64,000 bases of DNA. It comes from Longispora albida DSM 44784 (GTDB lineage Bacteria; Actinomycetota; Actinomycetes; Mycobacteriales; Micromonosporaceae). The number at the start of each line of letters is the position of its first letter. Position 1 is the stretch's first letter. The DNA lies in contig NZ_KB903833.1 in assembly GCF_000379825.1 (NCBI RefSeq), positions 187,022 through 251,021 of the forward strand, read 5' to 3'. Positions 49,826 to 58,437 of the stretch are shown piece after piece. The notes under the pieces were generated by a model. The model did not search any database and was not told where the DNA came from. It worked only from the letters and a program-made list of their open reading frames with translations. A program made the position numbers and the translations under genes.

Positions 49826-51979
49826 CTACCCCTTCTCCAGGAACTCGGCGCGTTCCTCGCCGACCAGGGTGGCCACGGTGGCGGCCAGCGCCGGGTAGCC
49901 TGCCAGGTCGACGTCCTCGCTGACCAGTTCGGCTGCGGCGGCCCGCGCCTCGGTGATCAGGTCGGCGTCCTTGATGACGGACAGCAGCCGTACGGCCGAG
50001 CGTTTGCCGGACTGCGCAGCGCCGAGCACGTCACCTTCGCGGCGCTGCTCCAGGTCCAGCTCGGCGAGCCGGAAACCGTCCGTTGTGGACGCCACGGCGG
50101 TCAGCCGCTCGTGCGACGGGCTGCCCGGCATGGCCTCGGAGACCAGCAGGCACAGGCCGGGAGCTGTGCCACGGCCCACACGGCCGCGCAGCTGGTGCAG
50201 CTGCGACACGCCGAACCGCTCGGCGTCGAGGATCACCATCATCGTGGCGTTGGGCACATTCACCCCGACCTCGATGACGGTGGTCGCGACGAGCACGTCG
50301 GTGTCGCCCGCCGCGAAGGAGCGCATCACCGCGTCCTTGTCCTCCGGGGCCATCCGGCCGTGCAGGATGCCGACCCGCAGGCCGTGCAGCGGGCCGGACG
50401 CCAGGAACGGCCCGATGTCGAGGACGGCGAGCGGCGGGCGCTTGTCCCCGGCACCGGACGAGGGCTCGTCACCGATCCTGGGGCACACGACGTAGGCCTG
50501 GTGGCCCTTGCCGACCTCCTCGCGGAGCCGCTGCCACGACCTGTTCAGCCAGCGCTCGTCGGTCGCGGGGACGACGTGCGTGGCGATCGGCGAACGGCCG
50601 GCCGGCAGCTGGGTGAGCGCCGAGACCTCCAGGTCGCCGTAGACGGTCATCGCGACGGTACGCGGAATGGGTGTCGCCGTCATGACCAGCGTGTGCGGCG
50701 GCTGGCTGGCCTTGGCCCGCAGCACGTCCCGCTGCTCGACACCGAACCGGTGCTGCTCGTCGACCACGACGAGCCCCAGGTCGTGGAAGTCCACGCCCTC
50801 GGAGAGCAGGGCGTGGGTACCGACGACGAGCCCGCTCTCCCCGCTCGCCAGCCTGGCCAGCACCCGGCGGCGGGCCGCGGCGCCCAGCGAGCCGGTCAGC
50901 AGCTCGACCCCGAGCGTGGCGTCCCCGGCGAGCAGGCCGGCGTCACCGTCGGCCCCAAGCGGGCCGAGCAGCTCGATGATGCCCCGGTGGTGCTGGGCTG
51001 CGAGGACCTCGGTGGGGGCCAGCAGCGCCGCCTGCGCGCCAGAGTCGGCTGCCTGGAGGATCGCCCGGAGCGCGACGAGGGTCTTGCCGGCACCCACATC
51101 GCCCTGGAGCAGCCGGTGCATGGGATGCGCCGTGGCCAGGTCGGCCGAGATCTCCGCGCCGACCTGGACCTGGCCCTCGGTCAGCTCGAACGGCAGCGAC
51201 TTGTCGAACGCGGCCAGCAGCCCGTCCGGCCTGCCCGGCCTGGGAACGGCAGGCCAGCCGGCGGCCCGGAGCTTGCGCTGCACGAGGGTGACCTGGAGCG
51301 CGAAGGCCTCGTCCCACTTGAGGCGCTTGCGGGCCGCGTACAGCGCCTCCTTCGCCGGGGGCCGGTGGATGTCGCGGAGCGCGGTCTCCAGGCCGGCGAG
51401 CTTGCGCTCGGCGCGCATCCGCTGTGGCAGCGGGTCGGGCGGGGTCTCCAGGTGCTCCAGCGCGAGGCGTACACACTTGGAGATCACCCAGGTCGGCAGG
51501 CCAGCGGCCGCCGGATAGACCGGGATGATCGCCCCGGCGAACTCCTCGATCTCGCTGGCGGCGTCGCCCTCCGGGTCGAGCAGCACATACTCGGGGCCGT
51601 TGAGCTGGCGCTTCTCCCGGAACTCCGTGACCTTGCCGGCGAACAGGCCCCACTTGCCGACCTTCAGCTCGCGCTCGCGCCACGGCTGGTTGAAGAAGGT
51701 GGCGGTGATCGTGCGGATGCCGTCGCCGATCACGACCTCGAGGATGCTGCCCCGGCGCTGCTTCATCTGCTTGGCCGTGACCCGCTGGACCTGGGCCATC
51801 AGCGTCACCTCGTCGCCGATCTCCAGCGCTGCGAGGTCGGTGTGCTCGCCCCGCTCGTCATACCGCCGGGGGTAGTGCCGGAGCAGGTCACCGACCGTGT
51901 GCAGGTCAAGCCCCTTGTCGAGCTTGCCGGCAGTCGTGCCGCCGACGATGCCCTTGAGGGGAGTATCCAGCGTCGCCAC
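49826..51979 (-). CDS. recG: ATP-dependent DNA helicase RecG
   Basis: RecG drives branch migration and rescue of stalled forks. The roughly 717-aa protein has an N-terminal wedge domain with an OB fold (DEVTLMAQVQRVTAKQMKQRR, about 65-85), Walker A in RLLQGDVGAGKTLVALRA, DEQHRFG (DExH-like), MTATPIPRTVAMTVYGDLEVS and the C-terminal RecG motif GRVGRGTAPGLCLL with a TRG-like tail. GTG 51979 gives VATLDTPLKGIVGG, the expected start; TTG or other starts up to 52009 add ten residues. Confidence 0.95.
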   Translation of the reverse strand: MATLDTPLKGIVGGTTAGKLDKGLDLHTVGDLLRHYPRRYDERGEHTDLAALEIGDEVTLMAQVQRVTAKQMKQRRGSILEVVIGDGIRTITATFFNQPWRERELKVGKWGLFAGKVTEFREKRQLNGPEYVLLDPEGDAASEIEEFAGAIIPVYPAAAGLPTWVISKCVRLALEHLETPPDPLPQRMRAERKLAGLETALRDIHRPPAKEALYAARKRLKWDEAFALQVTLVQRKLRAAGWPAVPRPGRPDGLLAAFDKSLPFELTEGQVQVGAEISADLATAHPMHRLLQGDVGAGKTLVALRAILQAADSGAQAALLAPTEVLAAQHHRGIIELLGPLGADGDAGLLAGDATLGVELLTGSLGAAARRRVLARLASGESGLVVGTHALLSEGVDFHDLGLVVVDEQHRFGVEQRDVLRAKASQPPHTLVMTATPIPRTVAMTVYGDLEVSALTQLPAGRSPIATHVVPATDERWLNRSWQRLREEVGKGHQAYVVCPRIGDEPSSGAGDKRPPLAVLDIGPFLASGPLHGLRVGILHGRMAPEDKDAVMRSFAAGDTDVLVATTVIEVGVNVPNATMMVILDAERFGVSQLHQLRGRVGRGTAPGLCLLVSEAMPGSPSHERLTAVASTTDGFRLAELDLEQRREGDVLGAAQSGKRSAVRLLSVIKDADLITEARAAAAELVSEDVDLAGYPALAATVATLVGEERAEFLEKG

Positions 51980-52024
51980 GCGCGCAAGCCTAATCGCCGG
52001 GTACGACAACCATCGCCAAGGCGT

Positions 52025-53530
52025 TCATTCCACGCCGACCGTCAGGTAGCCCGGCTGGCCGCCCGGGTAGGCGCGGACCTCGACGAAGGGCCAGCGGCGG
52101 GCCAGGTGGCTGGTCAGTGCCGGGCCGAGCGGGGCTGGGGCCTGCGCGCCGAGCAGGAGCGTGACGAGTTCACCGCCTGCGGTGAGCAGCCGGTCGATCA
52201 CGGTCTCGCATGCCGAGGTCAGGTCGTGGGCGACCAGGTTCACCTCGCCGTCGATCATCGCGAGGTAGTCGCCGGGGCGGCACGGGCCGGCCATCGTCAG
52301 CCCCTCGTGCGTGGCGAGGACCACGGACGCTGCCCTGCAGGCCGCCGCGGCCTCCGCCATCGCGATCACGTCGTCGTCGAGCGGCCGGGTCCGGTCGTGG
52401 ACGGCGAGTGCGGCGAGGGCCTGCACGGGAGAGCGGAGCGGGATGACGCGGGCGCGGTCCGGCAGGTACGGCGGCGCGCCGAGGATCACCACCTGCCCGG
52501 TCACGCCGTCGAGGCTGGTCAGCGCGCCCTCGGCCCGCAGGAGCTCGCCCAGGCCCTCGCCCTCGGCGAAGGCGACGACCGTCCGGCCGGGGAGGGCTGG
52601 CGTGTGGTCGTCGGCGAAGCGGGTGACCCGGATCTCGTAGATCCGCCCGGCGCGCACGCCGGCCTCGATCGCCGCGCCGATGTCGTTGACGTGGATGTGG
52701 ATGTTCCACGAGCCGTCGCCGGTACCGACGATGACGAGCGAGTCGCCGAGGCCGGCCAGCTCGGCGCGGAGGGTGCCGGTGGCCGGGGCGTCGAGCAGGT
52801 ACTGGACCTCGTAGGCGTACTCCTCCGACCCGGCCTCGCGGGCCGCGAGTGCCGGTGAGCCGGTGACCCGGGCCAGCGGCGTACGGGGCGGCGCGGCCCC
52901 GGTGACGACCTCGACCAGGGAGTGCAGGAAGACGCACAGGCCGCGCCCGCCCGCGTCGACCACTCCGGCCTCGGCGAGCGCCGGGAGCTGCTCGGGGGTA
53001 CGGGCCAGCGCCTCGTCGGCGCCCCGCGCGGCGGCTGCGGCCACCTCGGCGAGGTCATCTGAGTCACATTCCTCGGCGGCTTCGGCTGCTGACCGGGCGA
53101 CGGACAGCACAGTGCCCTCGACCGGGGACGGCACGGCCGCGTACCCGGCCTCTGCCGCGTTGCGCAGTGCCCAGGCCAGCGCCCGGCCCCGCGCCTCGGG
53201 GCTGGCGCCGATGGCCTCGGCGATGCCGACGAGCAGCTGCGCGAGGATGGCACCGGAGTTGCCGCGGGCGCCGAGTACGGCGGCCCTGGCCATGCAGTGC
53301 AGGACTTTCCCCAGCTCAGCGAGGTCGGGCTCGGCGAGCAGCGCGCGCTGGGCCGCGTCGAGCGTGTGCACCATGTTGGTGCCGGTGTCGCTGTCGGGGA
53401 TCGGGTACACGTTCAGCTCGTCGATCTCCCGCTGATGACGGCGCAGGGCGTCGAGCGCGGCCGTGAGCCAGCGGCGGACCGCGCCTGCATCGAGACTGTC
53501 GAGCACGGCTGACAAGCCTATCGGTGCCAC
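52025..53530 (-). CDS. DAK2-domain protein, fatty-acid kinase FakA-like
   Basis: The 501-aa protein has an N-terminal DAK2 domain with ELNVYPIPDSDTGTNMVHTL (metal-binding Asp trio) and GARGNSGAILAQLLVGIAEA, and a C-terminal YloV/FakA-like portion (SLVIVGTGDGSWNIHIHVND and PLDDDVIAMAEAAAAC). FakA phosphorylates fatty acids delivered by FakB (DegV) proteins. None is adjacent, so the activity is inferred. Start could also be at 53506. It stands next to recG, the usual place in Gram-positive genomes. Confidence 0.88.
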   Translation of the reverse strand: MAPIGLSAVLDSLDAGAVRRWLTAALDALRRHQREIDELNVYPIPDSDTGTNMVHTLDAAQRALLAEPDLAELGKVLHCMARAAVLGARGNSGAILAQLLVGIAEAIGASPEARGRALAWALRNAAEAGYAAVPSPVEGTVLSVARSAAEAAEECDSDDLAEVAAAAARGADEALARTPEQLPALAEAGVVDAGGRGLCVFLHSLVEVVTGAAPPRTPLARVTGSPALAAREAGSEEYAYEVQYLLDAPATGTLRAELAGLGDSLVIVGTGDGSWNIHIHVNDIGAAIEAGVRAGRIYEIRVTRFADDHTPALPGRTVVAFAEGEGLGELLRAEGALTSLDGVTGQVVILGAPPYLPDRARVIPLRSPVQALAALAVHDRTRPLDDDVIAMAEAAAACRAASVVLATHEGLTMAGPCRPGDYLAMIDGEVNLVAHDLTSACETVIDRLLTAGGELVTLLLGAQAPAPLGPALTSHLARRWPFVEVRAYPGGQPGYLTVGVE

Positions 53531-53658
53531 CCGATTGGGCGTTGACCGGCCACGTCAGGTAGCCTTGCCGAGTTGCCCTGCACCCCGGGGCGGCTCCGCC
53601 CTGCGAGTTGTTGTTGGAGCACGGGCGGCGTACCGATTCACATCCCAGGAGAGCAACC

Positions 53659-53850
53659 GTGTCTAGCGTGTGCGACGTCTGCGCCAAGAAGCCGAGCTTC
53701 GGCCACAACGTGCCCTGGTCGAAGAAGAAGACCAACCGCATGTGGAAGCCGAACATCCAGGCGGTCCGCACGCCGGCCGGTGGTGGCACCACGAAGAAGA
53801 TCAACGTGTGCACCTCCTGCCTGAAGGCTGGCAAGGTCACCCGGGCCTAG
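53659..53850 (+). CDS. rpmB: 50S ribosomal protein L28 (zinc form)
   Basis: The 63-aa protein starts with GTG 53659, AGGAGAG 6 nt upstream. It has CDVC near the N-terminus and CTSC near the C-terminus, the zinc-binding form, with the L28 segment KPSFGHNVPWSKKKTNRMWKPNIQ. It is the normal rpmB beside the FakA-like gene, divergent from it, with its own hairpin terminator. Confidence 0.96.
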   Translation: MSSVCDVCAKKPSFGHNVPWSKKKTNRMWKPNIQAVRTPAGGGTTKKINVCTSCLKAGKVTRA

Positions 53851-53893
53851 TCGCCCAGATCTGCCAGCGGCCTCTTCGGCCTTCGATCTTCCA

Positions 53894-53920
53894 GCCGGTG
53901 ATCCCTCGTGGATCACCGGC
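53894..53920 (+). terminator. Terminator of rpmB
   Basis: GCCGGTGATCC (53894-53904) and GGATCACCGGC (53910-53920) make an 11-bp stem with a 5-nt loop, 44 nt after the stop. TAGATCTTTATCTT follows. Confidence 0.85.
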
Positions 53921-53966
53921 TAGATCTTTATCTTCCCTAGATCGTTCTTCGGTACTGTGTGAGCCC

Positions 53967-54818
53967 GTGCGCCCTTCCCGCTGGCTACCAGCCGTGCTCG
54001 CAGCCGTGATCCTCGCTGGCTGTGCTGCCCAGGAACCGGTGGGCCGGTTCGCGGGCCCGGCCCGGACGACCCCGCCGGCCCCGCTGACCCAGCCGGCCCC
54101 GACGGAGGCGACGGCCCAGCCGGCCGCTTCACCGACGCCCCGGAAGATCTGGCCACACTGGGACTCCGCTGGTCCCGGTGGTTCCTCGGCGAGTACCGGG
54201 CTGCCCGGGATCGCGCTGACCTTCGACGACGGGCCCGATCCGGCTGTCACGCCGCGGCTGCTCGACCTGCTCGGCGCGCACGGGGTCAAGGCGACGTTCT
54301 GCCTGACCGGGTTCCGGGCGAAGGCGCATCCGGCGATCGTCCAGCGGATCGCGGCCGAGGGCCACACCCTGTGCAGCCACTCGTGGCAGCATCTCGGGGA
54401 CCTGGCGCGGCGGGATGTCGCGTACCAGCGCTGGGATCTGACCAGCACCAACGACGCGATCCGGGCCGCGGTGCCCGACGCGGCGATCAAGTACTTCCGC
54501 GCGCCGTACGGCTGGTTCACCCCGGAGCTCGTCGGGCTGGCCAGGGAACTCGGCATGCGCTCGATCTACTGGAACGCCGACGACCGGGCCTACAACGACC
54601 ACCTGTACGGCCGGGGGCAGCGGATGCTGGAGTACATGCAGAACGAGGTGCACCGGGACGCGAAACCCGGGGCGATCGTCCTGTCGCACGACCTCGACCG
54701 CCCGCACGTGATCCGCGCCTACCAGCTGCTGCTGCCCTGGCTGACCAGCCGCTTCACCCTGGTCGCGCTGCCTGCGGAGGACAGGCCTCGCCGGGTGCCC
54801 GGCGGCCGGGAGATCTAG
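53967..54818 (+). CDS. Lipoprotein polysaccharide deacetylase (NodB homology)
   Basis: The 283-aa protein has a lipoprotein signal with lipobox LAGC (about residue 16-19), a Pro/Thr-rich linker, and a NodB domain: IALTFDDGPDPAVTPRLLDLL (motif 1), HTLCSHSWQHLGDL (motif 2 HSWQH), YFRAPYGWF (motif 3, R-A-P-Y), SIYWNADD (motif 4) and GAIVLSHDLDRPH (motif 5, H). The family removes acetyl groups from cell-wall glycans in a metal-dependent way. GTG 53967 gives the complete signal peptide. Confidence 0.93.
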   Translation: MRPSRWLPAVLAAVILAGCAAQEPVGRFAGPARTTPPAPLTQPAPTEATAQPAASPTPRKIWPHWDSAGPGGSSASTGLPGIALTFDDGPDPAVTPRLLDLLGAHGVKATFCLTGFRAKAHPAIVQRIAAEGHTLCSHSWQHLGDLARRDVAYQRWDLTSTNDAIRAAVPDAAIKYFRAPYGWFTPELVGLARELGMRSIYWNADDRAYNDHLYGRGQRMLEYMQNEVHRDAKPGAIVLSHDLDRPHVIRAYQLLLPWLTSRFTLVALPAEDRPRRVPGGREI

Positions 54819-55274
54819 CTACAGGTCGCGGCCGAGGTGCCGGGCGCTCTCGTAGTCCTTGTAGAAGCCGAAGGGCTCGACCGGCCGGTACCCGAGCTTG
54901 GTGTAGAGGGCGATCGCCTCTGGCTGCTTCTCGCCGGTCTCCAGGATCATCCGCTTGCGGCCGGCGGCCCGCGCGTGGTTCTCCAGCTCGGTGAGCAGGG
55001 CGATCGCGACGCCCTTGTTCCGGGCGGCCGGGACGGTGAACATCCGCTTCAGCTCGGCGTCGTCCTCGTGGCTGCGCCAGGCCGCGCACCCGAGCACCTC
55101 CCCGCCCTGCCAGACGGTGAGGAACACCCCGTTGGGCGGCGCGAACTCGTCCGCCGACAGCACCGTCTCGTCGGGGCTGCCGTACCGGACGGTCTGGTCG
55201 GTGAAGATCTGGCTGATGAGATCCACCACGACCGGGTGGTCATAGGGCAGGGCCCTGAACTCAAGATCCGTCAC
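54819..55274 (-). CDS. GNAT-family N-acetyltransferase
   Basis: The 151-aa protein has the GNAT fold: GVFLTVWQGGEVLGCAAW strands, acetyl-CoA-binding loop motif A FTVPAARNKGVAIALLTELENHARAAG (R/Q-x-x-G-x-G/A form as RNKGVA), then LYTKLGYRPVEPFGFYKDY. Substrate is unknown. Its stop is next to the stop of the convergent deacetylase (54818/54819). It is separated from thiL by 26 nt. Confidence 0.9.
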   Translation of the reverse strand: MTDLEFRALPYDHPVVVDLISQIFTDQTVRYGSPDETVLSADEFAPPNGVFLTVWQGGEVLGCAAWRSHEDDAELKRMFTVPAARNKGVAIALLTELENHARAAGRKRMILETGEKQPEAIALYTKLGYRPVEPFGFYKDYESARHLGRDL

Positions 55275-55300
55275 CGGTGAAGCTTAGCCAGGAAGCCTGG

Positions 55301-56242
55301 CTAGGACCGGAAGTGGTCCCAGCCGCGCTGCCCGGTGAACGTCTTGCCGTCCACGGTCACGCCGCTGCCGTGCCCGACCCGCCCGATCACCCGCCACTCC
55401 TCCGGCAGCTCCGCGTACGGCGGGAACGTCGCGGCCAGCGCGTGATCGTCGCCACCGGTCAGCACCCAGGTGTACGGGTCCACGCCCAGTGCCTTCGCCG
55501 CGTCGAGCATCGCGCCCGGCAGGTCCAGGGCCGGGCGGTGCACGTCGATCGCCACCCGGCTCGCCGCCGCGATGTGCCCGAGGTCGGCGAGGAGCCCGTC
55601 GGAGATGTCCAGCATCGCGGTCGCGCCGAGCTGGCGGGCCTGCGGGCCTGCGGCGTAGGGGACCTCTGGCCGCCGGTACGCGTCCACCAGCAGCTTCGGC
55701 GAGCGGAATCCCCGGGACAGGACGGTGAGGCCGGCTCCGGCGTACCCGAGCCGGCCGGCGACAGCCAGCACGTCGCCCGGCCGGGCCCCGGTGCGCAGTA
55801 CCGGCTTGCCGCCGCGCAGGTCACCGAGCGCCGTGACGGCGATGGTCAGCACCGCGCTCGACGAGATGTCCCCGCCGACCACGGCGGCCCCGGTCAGGGC
55901 CGCCTCCTCGGCGAGCCCGGCCGCCATGTCCTCTGCCCAGGCGACGTCGAGGTCCGGCGGGCAGCAGAGCGCGACGAGCAGCGCCGTCGGCGTACCGCCC
56001 ATCGCCGCGATGTCGGCCAGGTTCGCCGCGGCTGCCCGGTGACCGATCTCCTTGCCCGTCGCCCAGTCGCGGCGGAAGTGCCGCCCCTCGACCAGCACAT
56101 CCGTACTCGCCAGCACCCGGCCGTCGGACGCAGCCACCAGCGCCGCGTCGTCGCCGGGGCCGAGAAGAACCCCCGGCCCGGTGCCCAGCCGGGCCGTGAT
56201 CCGGGCAATCAGCCCGAACTCGCCCGTCTTGGCGACACTCAT
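55301..56242 (-). CDS. thiL: Thiamine-monophosphate kinase
   Basis: ThiL makes thiamine pyrophosphate from thiamine monophosphate. The 313-aa protein has the ATP/Mg motif LLGPGDDAALVAA (about 26-38), STDVLVEGRHFRRDW, NLADIAAMGGTPTALLVAL and AVVGGDISSS, with MLDISDGLLADLGHIA later. ATG 56242 has AGGGAG at 8 nt. It lies next to ddl and a stand-alone RAM domain in many actinobacteria, as here. Confidence 0.96.
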   Translation of the reverse strand: MSVAKTGEFGLIARITARLGTGPGVLLGPGDDAALVAASDGRVLASTDVLVEGRHFRRDWATGKEIGHRAAAANLADIAAMGGTPTALLVALCCPPDLDVAWAEDMAAGLAEEAALTGAAVVGGDISSSAVLTIAVTALGDLRGGKPVLRTGARPGDVLAVAGRLGYAGAGLTVLSRGFRSPKLLVDAYRRPEVPYAAGPQARQLGATAMLDISDGLLADLGHIAAASRVAIDVHRPALDLPGAMLDAAKALGVDPYTWVLTGGDDHALAATFPPYAELPEEWRVIGRVGHGSGVTVDGKTFTGQRGWDHFRS

Positions 56243-56337
56243 CGTGTGCTCCCTCTCCACTCCGTGGTCCGTATCGTGCCCCGCTGCGGTAGTTTCACAG
56301 TTCGCACCCTGTGCGTCGACGGCAAAGGAGTCGTGTC

Positions 56338-56571
56338 GTGGTCCAGGCGTACATCCTCATCCAGACCGAGGTCGGCAAGGCGCGGGACGTGGCCGCCGCC
56401 ATCGCTGACATATCCGGGGTCACCCGGGTCGACGCGGTGACCGGCCCCTACGACGTGGTCGTGCTCACCGAGGCCCAGACCGTCGACGAGCTCGGCAAGA
56501 TGGTGGTCAGCAAGGTCCAGGCGGTCGGGGGCATCACCCGGACGCTCACGTGTTCCGTGGTTCATCTGTAG
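56338..56571 (+). CDS. Stand-alone Lrp/AsnC ligand-binding (RAM) domain
   Basis: GTG 56338 follows AAAGGAG at 7 nt. The 77-aa protein is a single RAM domain with the beta-alpha-beta-beta-alpha-beta pattern: VQAYILIQTEVGKARDVAAAI, ISGVTRVDAVTGPYDVVVL and TLTCSVVHL. No HTH is present. Such SIALM-type proteins form rings and bind amino acids. It probably senses a metabolite. It is divergent from thiL and convergent with the DUF3515 gene, with a hairpin between. Confidence 0.88.
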   Translation: MVQAYILIQTEVGKARDVAAAIADISGVTRVDAVTGPYDVVVLTEAQTVDELGKMVVSKVQAVGGITRTLTCSVVHL

Positions 56572-56579
56572 GTGGTGCC

Positions 56580-56625
56580 GGCCCGCTGAGGTGGCCGATG
56601 TGCGTGTTGCCGGGCTCAGCGGGCC
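56580..56625. terminator. Bidirectional terminator between RAM and DUF3515 genes
   Basis: GGCCCGCTGAG (56580-56590) pairs perfectly with CTCAGCGGGCC (56615-56625). It lies between two convergent genes. Confidence 0.75.
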
Positions 56626-56662
56626 ACCTCGCCTGAGATCAAGAGCGAAAGATCAAGATCAA

Positions 56663-57214
56663 TTACTTCGTTGGTACCGCGCAGGCGGCCGGCGGGTTCG
56701 CGGCTGCCGGGATCGCCGTGGCCACCGGGGCGGAGAACTCGGCGATGAGCTGCCCCTCGTAGAACCTCGGTACCGTCACCCGCACGGTGACCGCCCGGTC
56801 GACCGAGGCGAACACCGTGGATTCGGCCTTCGACTCGCCGTACCAGCACATGCCGTTCAGCGGCCACAGCATCCCGGTCGGCGGGAAGGTCGCGGCCGGG
56901 CCGCCGCAGGTCAGCACGATGGCGGGCTCGCCGTACGCCGCCGCCTGCCCCGACGCGCCCGACACCCAGCGCCGGGGTTGCCCGGCGACCGTGTCCGGCA
57001 GCCGGCCGACCAGCTTCGCACAGGGCTCGGTCTCGGCCGGTGCCAGCGGGCTGGGCGAGACCGTCACCGGCCCGGCGACGGGTGCGGGCCTGCTGCCGCC
57101 CGGTTCGCTGTCGCGGTTCACGTACCAGAATGCTCCGGCGGCTACGGCCAGCGCGACGGGCACGGCCACGAGGGTCGCGGTACGGGCTGCCGCCCGGCGG
57201 TCTGGGTCGGACAC
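56663..57214 (-). CDS. DUF3515 membrane-anchored protein
   Basis: The 183-aa protein has one N-terminal membrane segment (TATLVAVPVALAVAAGAFWYV, about 12-33) and an extracytoplasmic domain with CAKLVGRLPDTVAGQPRRWV, VLTCGGPAATFPPTG and LNGMCWYGES, typical of DUF3515. Four cysteines are present, which may pair. The family lies next to ddl in actinobacteria and a cell-wall link is likely but unproven. Its start is 4 nt from the ddl stop. Confidence 0.9.
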   Translation of the reverse strand: MSDPDRRAAARTATLVAVPVALAVAAGAFWYVNRDSEPGGSRPAPVAGPVTVSPSPLAPAETEPCAKLVGRLPDTVAGQPRRWVSGASGQAAAYGEPAIVLTCGGPAATFPPTGMLWPLNGMCWYGESKAESTVFASVDRAVTVRVTVPRFYEGQLIAEFSAPVATAIPAAANPPAACAVPTK

Positions 57215-57218
57215 CGCG

Positions 57219-58307
57219 TCAGGACCTCTTGCGCAGTGCCGTGCGGATCATCCGCGACACCAGCTTCGGGTAGTCGAGGCCGGACGCCGCCCACATCTGC
57301 GGGAACTGGGAGATCGGCGTGAAGCCCGGCATCGTGTTGATCTCGTTGATGTAGATGTCGAGTTCCGGGGTGACGAAGAAGTCGACCCGGGCCAGGCCCT
57401 CGCAGTCGAGCGCGCCGAAGGCCCGTACGGCCATCGCCCGGATCCTGCCGGCGAGCTCGGCCGGCAGGTGTGCCGGGATGTCGTACTCGCAGGCGTCGTC
57501 CAGGTACTTGGTGTCGAAGTCGTACCACCCGGCGGCGCTGTTCACGATCCGGATCTCCGACAGCAGGCTGGCCTCGGGCTCGCCGCCGTACTCGCCTTCG
57601 AGTACCCCGCACTCGATCTCCCGGCCGGCGATCCCGGCCTCGATGACGACCTTGGTGTCGTGCTGGCGGGCGACGGCGATGGCCGCGTCCAGTTCCGCCC
57701 AGTCGTCCACCTTCGAGATCCCGATGCTCGAACCGCCCCTGGCCGGCTTGACGAACACCGGCAGGCCGAGGCGCTCCTGGTCAGCCTCGCTCAGCGTGTG
57801 CTGCCCGGCGCGCAGGACAGCCCACGGCCCGATCGGCAGGCCCTCGGCGGCCAGCAGCTTCCGGGTGAACTCCTTGTCCATCCCTGCGGCGGAGGCGAAC
57901 ACTCCGGCGCCCACGTACGGAACGCCGGTCATCTCCAGCAGGCCCTGGATGGTGCCGTCCTCGCCGTACGGGCCGTGCAGGATCGGCAGCACCACGTCCA
58001 CGTCACCCAGGCTCGCGACGCCAGCGGCCGGATCCAGCGGTACGACGGAGCCGTTGCCCCACAGCGCGACGGCACTACCGGAACCGGCGGTGACCTCCGG
58101 CAGCTTGCGATCTTCGATCGCGAGGTTGCCCGGGTCGCCGGGCAGCATCACCCACTGGCCCTCCCGGGTGATCCCGATCGGGACGACCTCGAACTCGTCC
58201 GGGTCCAGCGCGGCGAAGACACTGCCGGCGCTCACGGCGGAGATGGCGTGCTCACTGCTCCGGCCCCCGAAGACGACCGCGACTCTGATCTTTCGTGCGC
58301 TGTTCAC
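57219..58307 (-). CDS. ddl: D-alanine--D-alanine ligase
   Basis: Ddl joins two D-alanines for peptidoglycan. The 362-aa ATP-grasp enzyme has [20 protein letters not shown] at the start, [48 protein letters not shown] and the late [17 protein letters not shown] (metal and substrate loop). No van genes are close. It starts near ATG 58307. The intergenic space behind it (58308-58437) carries the second copy of the 49-bp repeat. Confidence 0.96.
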   Translation of the reverse strand: MNSARKIRVAVVFGGRSSEHAISAVSAGSVFAALDPDEFEVVPIGITREGQWVMLPGDPGNLAIEDRKLPEVTAGSGSAVALWGNGSVVPLDPAAGVASLGDVDVVLPILHGPYGEDGTIQGLLEMTGVPYVGAGVFASAAGMDKEFTRKLLAAEGLPIGPWAVLRAGQHTLSEADQERLGLPVFVKPARGGSSIGISKVDDWAELDAAIAVARQHDTKVVIEAGIAGREIECGVLEGEYGGEPEASLLSEIRIVNSAAGWYDFDTKYLDDACEYDIPAHLPAELAGRIRAMAVRAFGALDCEGLARVDFFVTPELDIYINEINTMPGFTPISQFPQMWAASGLDYPKLVSRMIRTALRKRS

Positions 58308-58352
58308 GGAGCTGAGCCTATGGGGTTGAGTGGAGCTGAGCTTGCTGGGGTT

Positions 58353-58401
58353 GGGCGCCGTTACCCGTGCGACGCCTGCCGGCGCTTCACGGTCAGACCG
58401 G
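58353..58401 (+). repeat. 49-bp dispersed repeat, copy 2
   Basis: It matches 25274-25322 at 46 of 49 bases in the same orientation, and like that copy it lies between two minus-strand genes. One frame encodes [15 protein letters not shown]. The 95-bp hairpin next to copy 1 is absent here. Confidence 0.75.
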
Positions 58402-58437
58402 AATGTGCGGGCTCAGAACGGCGAGGTGAGCGGTTTG

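Noticed and set aside
57219-58307. Van-type D-Ala-D-Lac ligase
   Set aside because: No vanH, vanX or vanS/R genes are near, and the neighbours (DUF3515, thiL) are those of housekeeping ddl.
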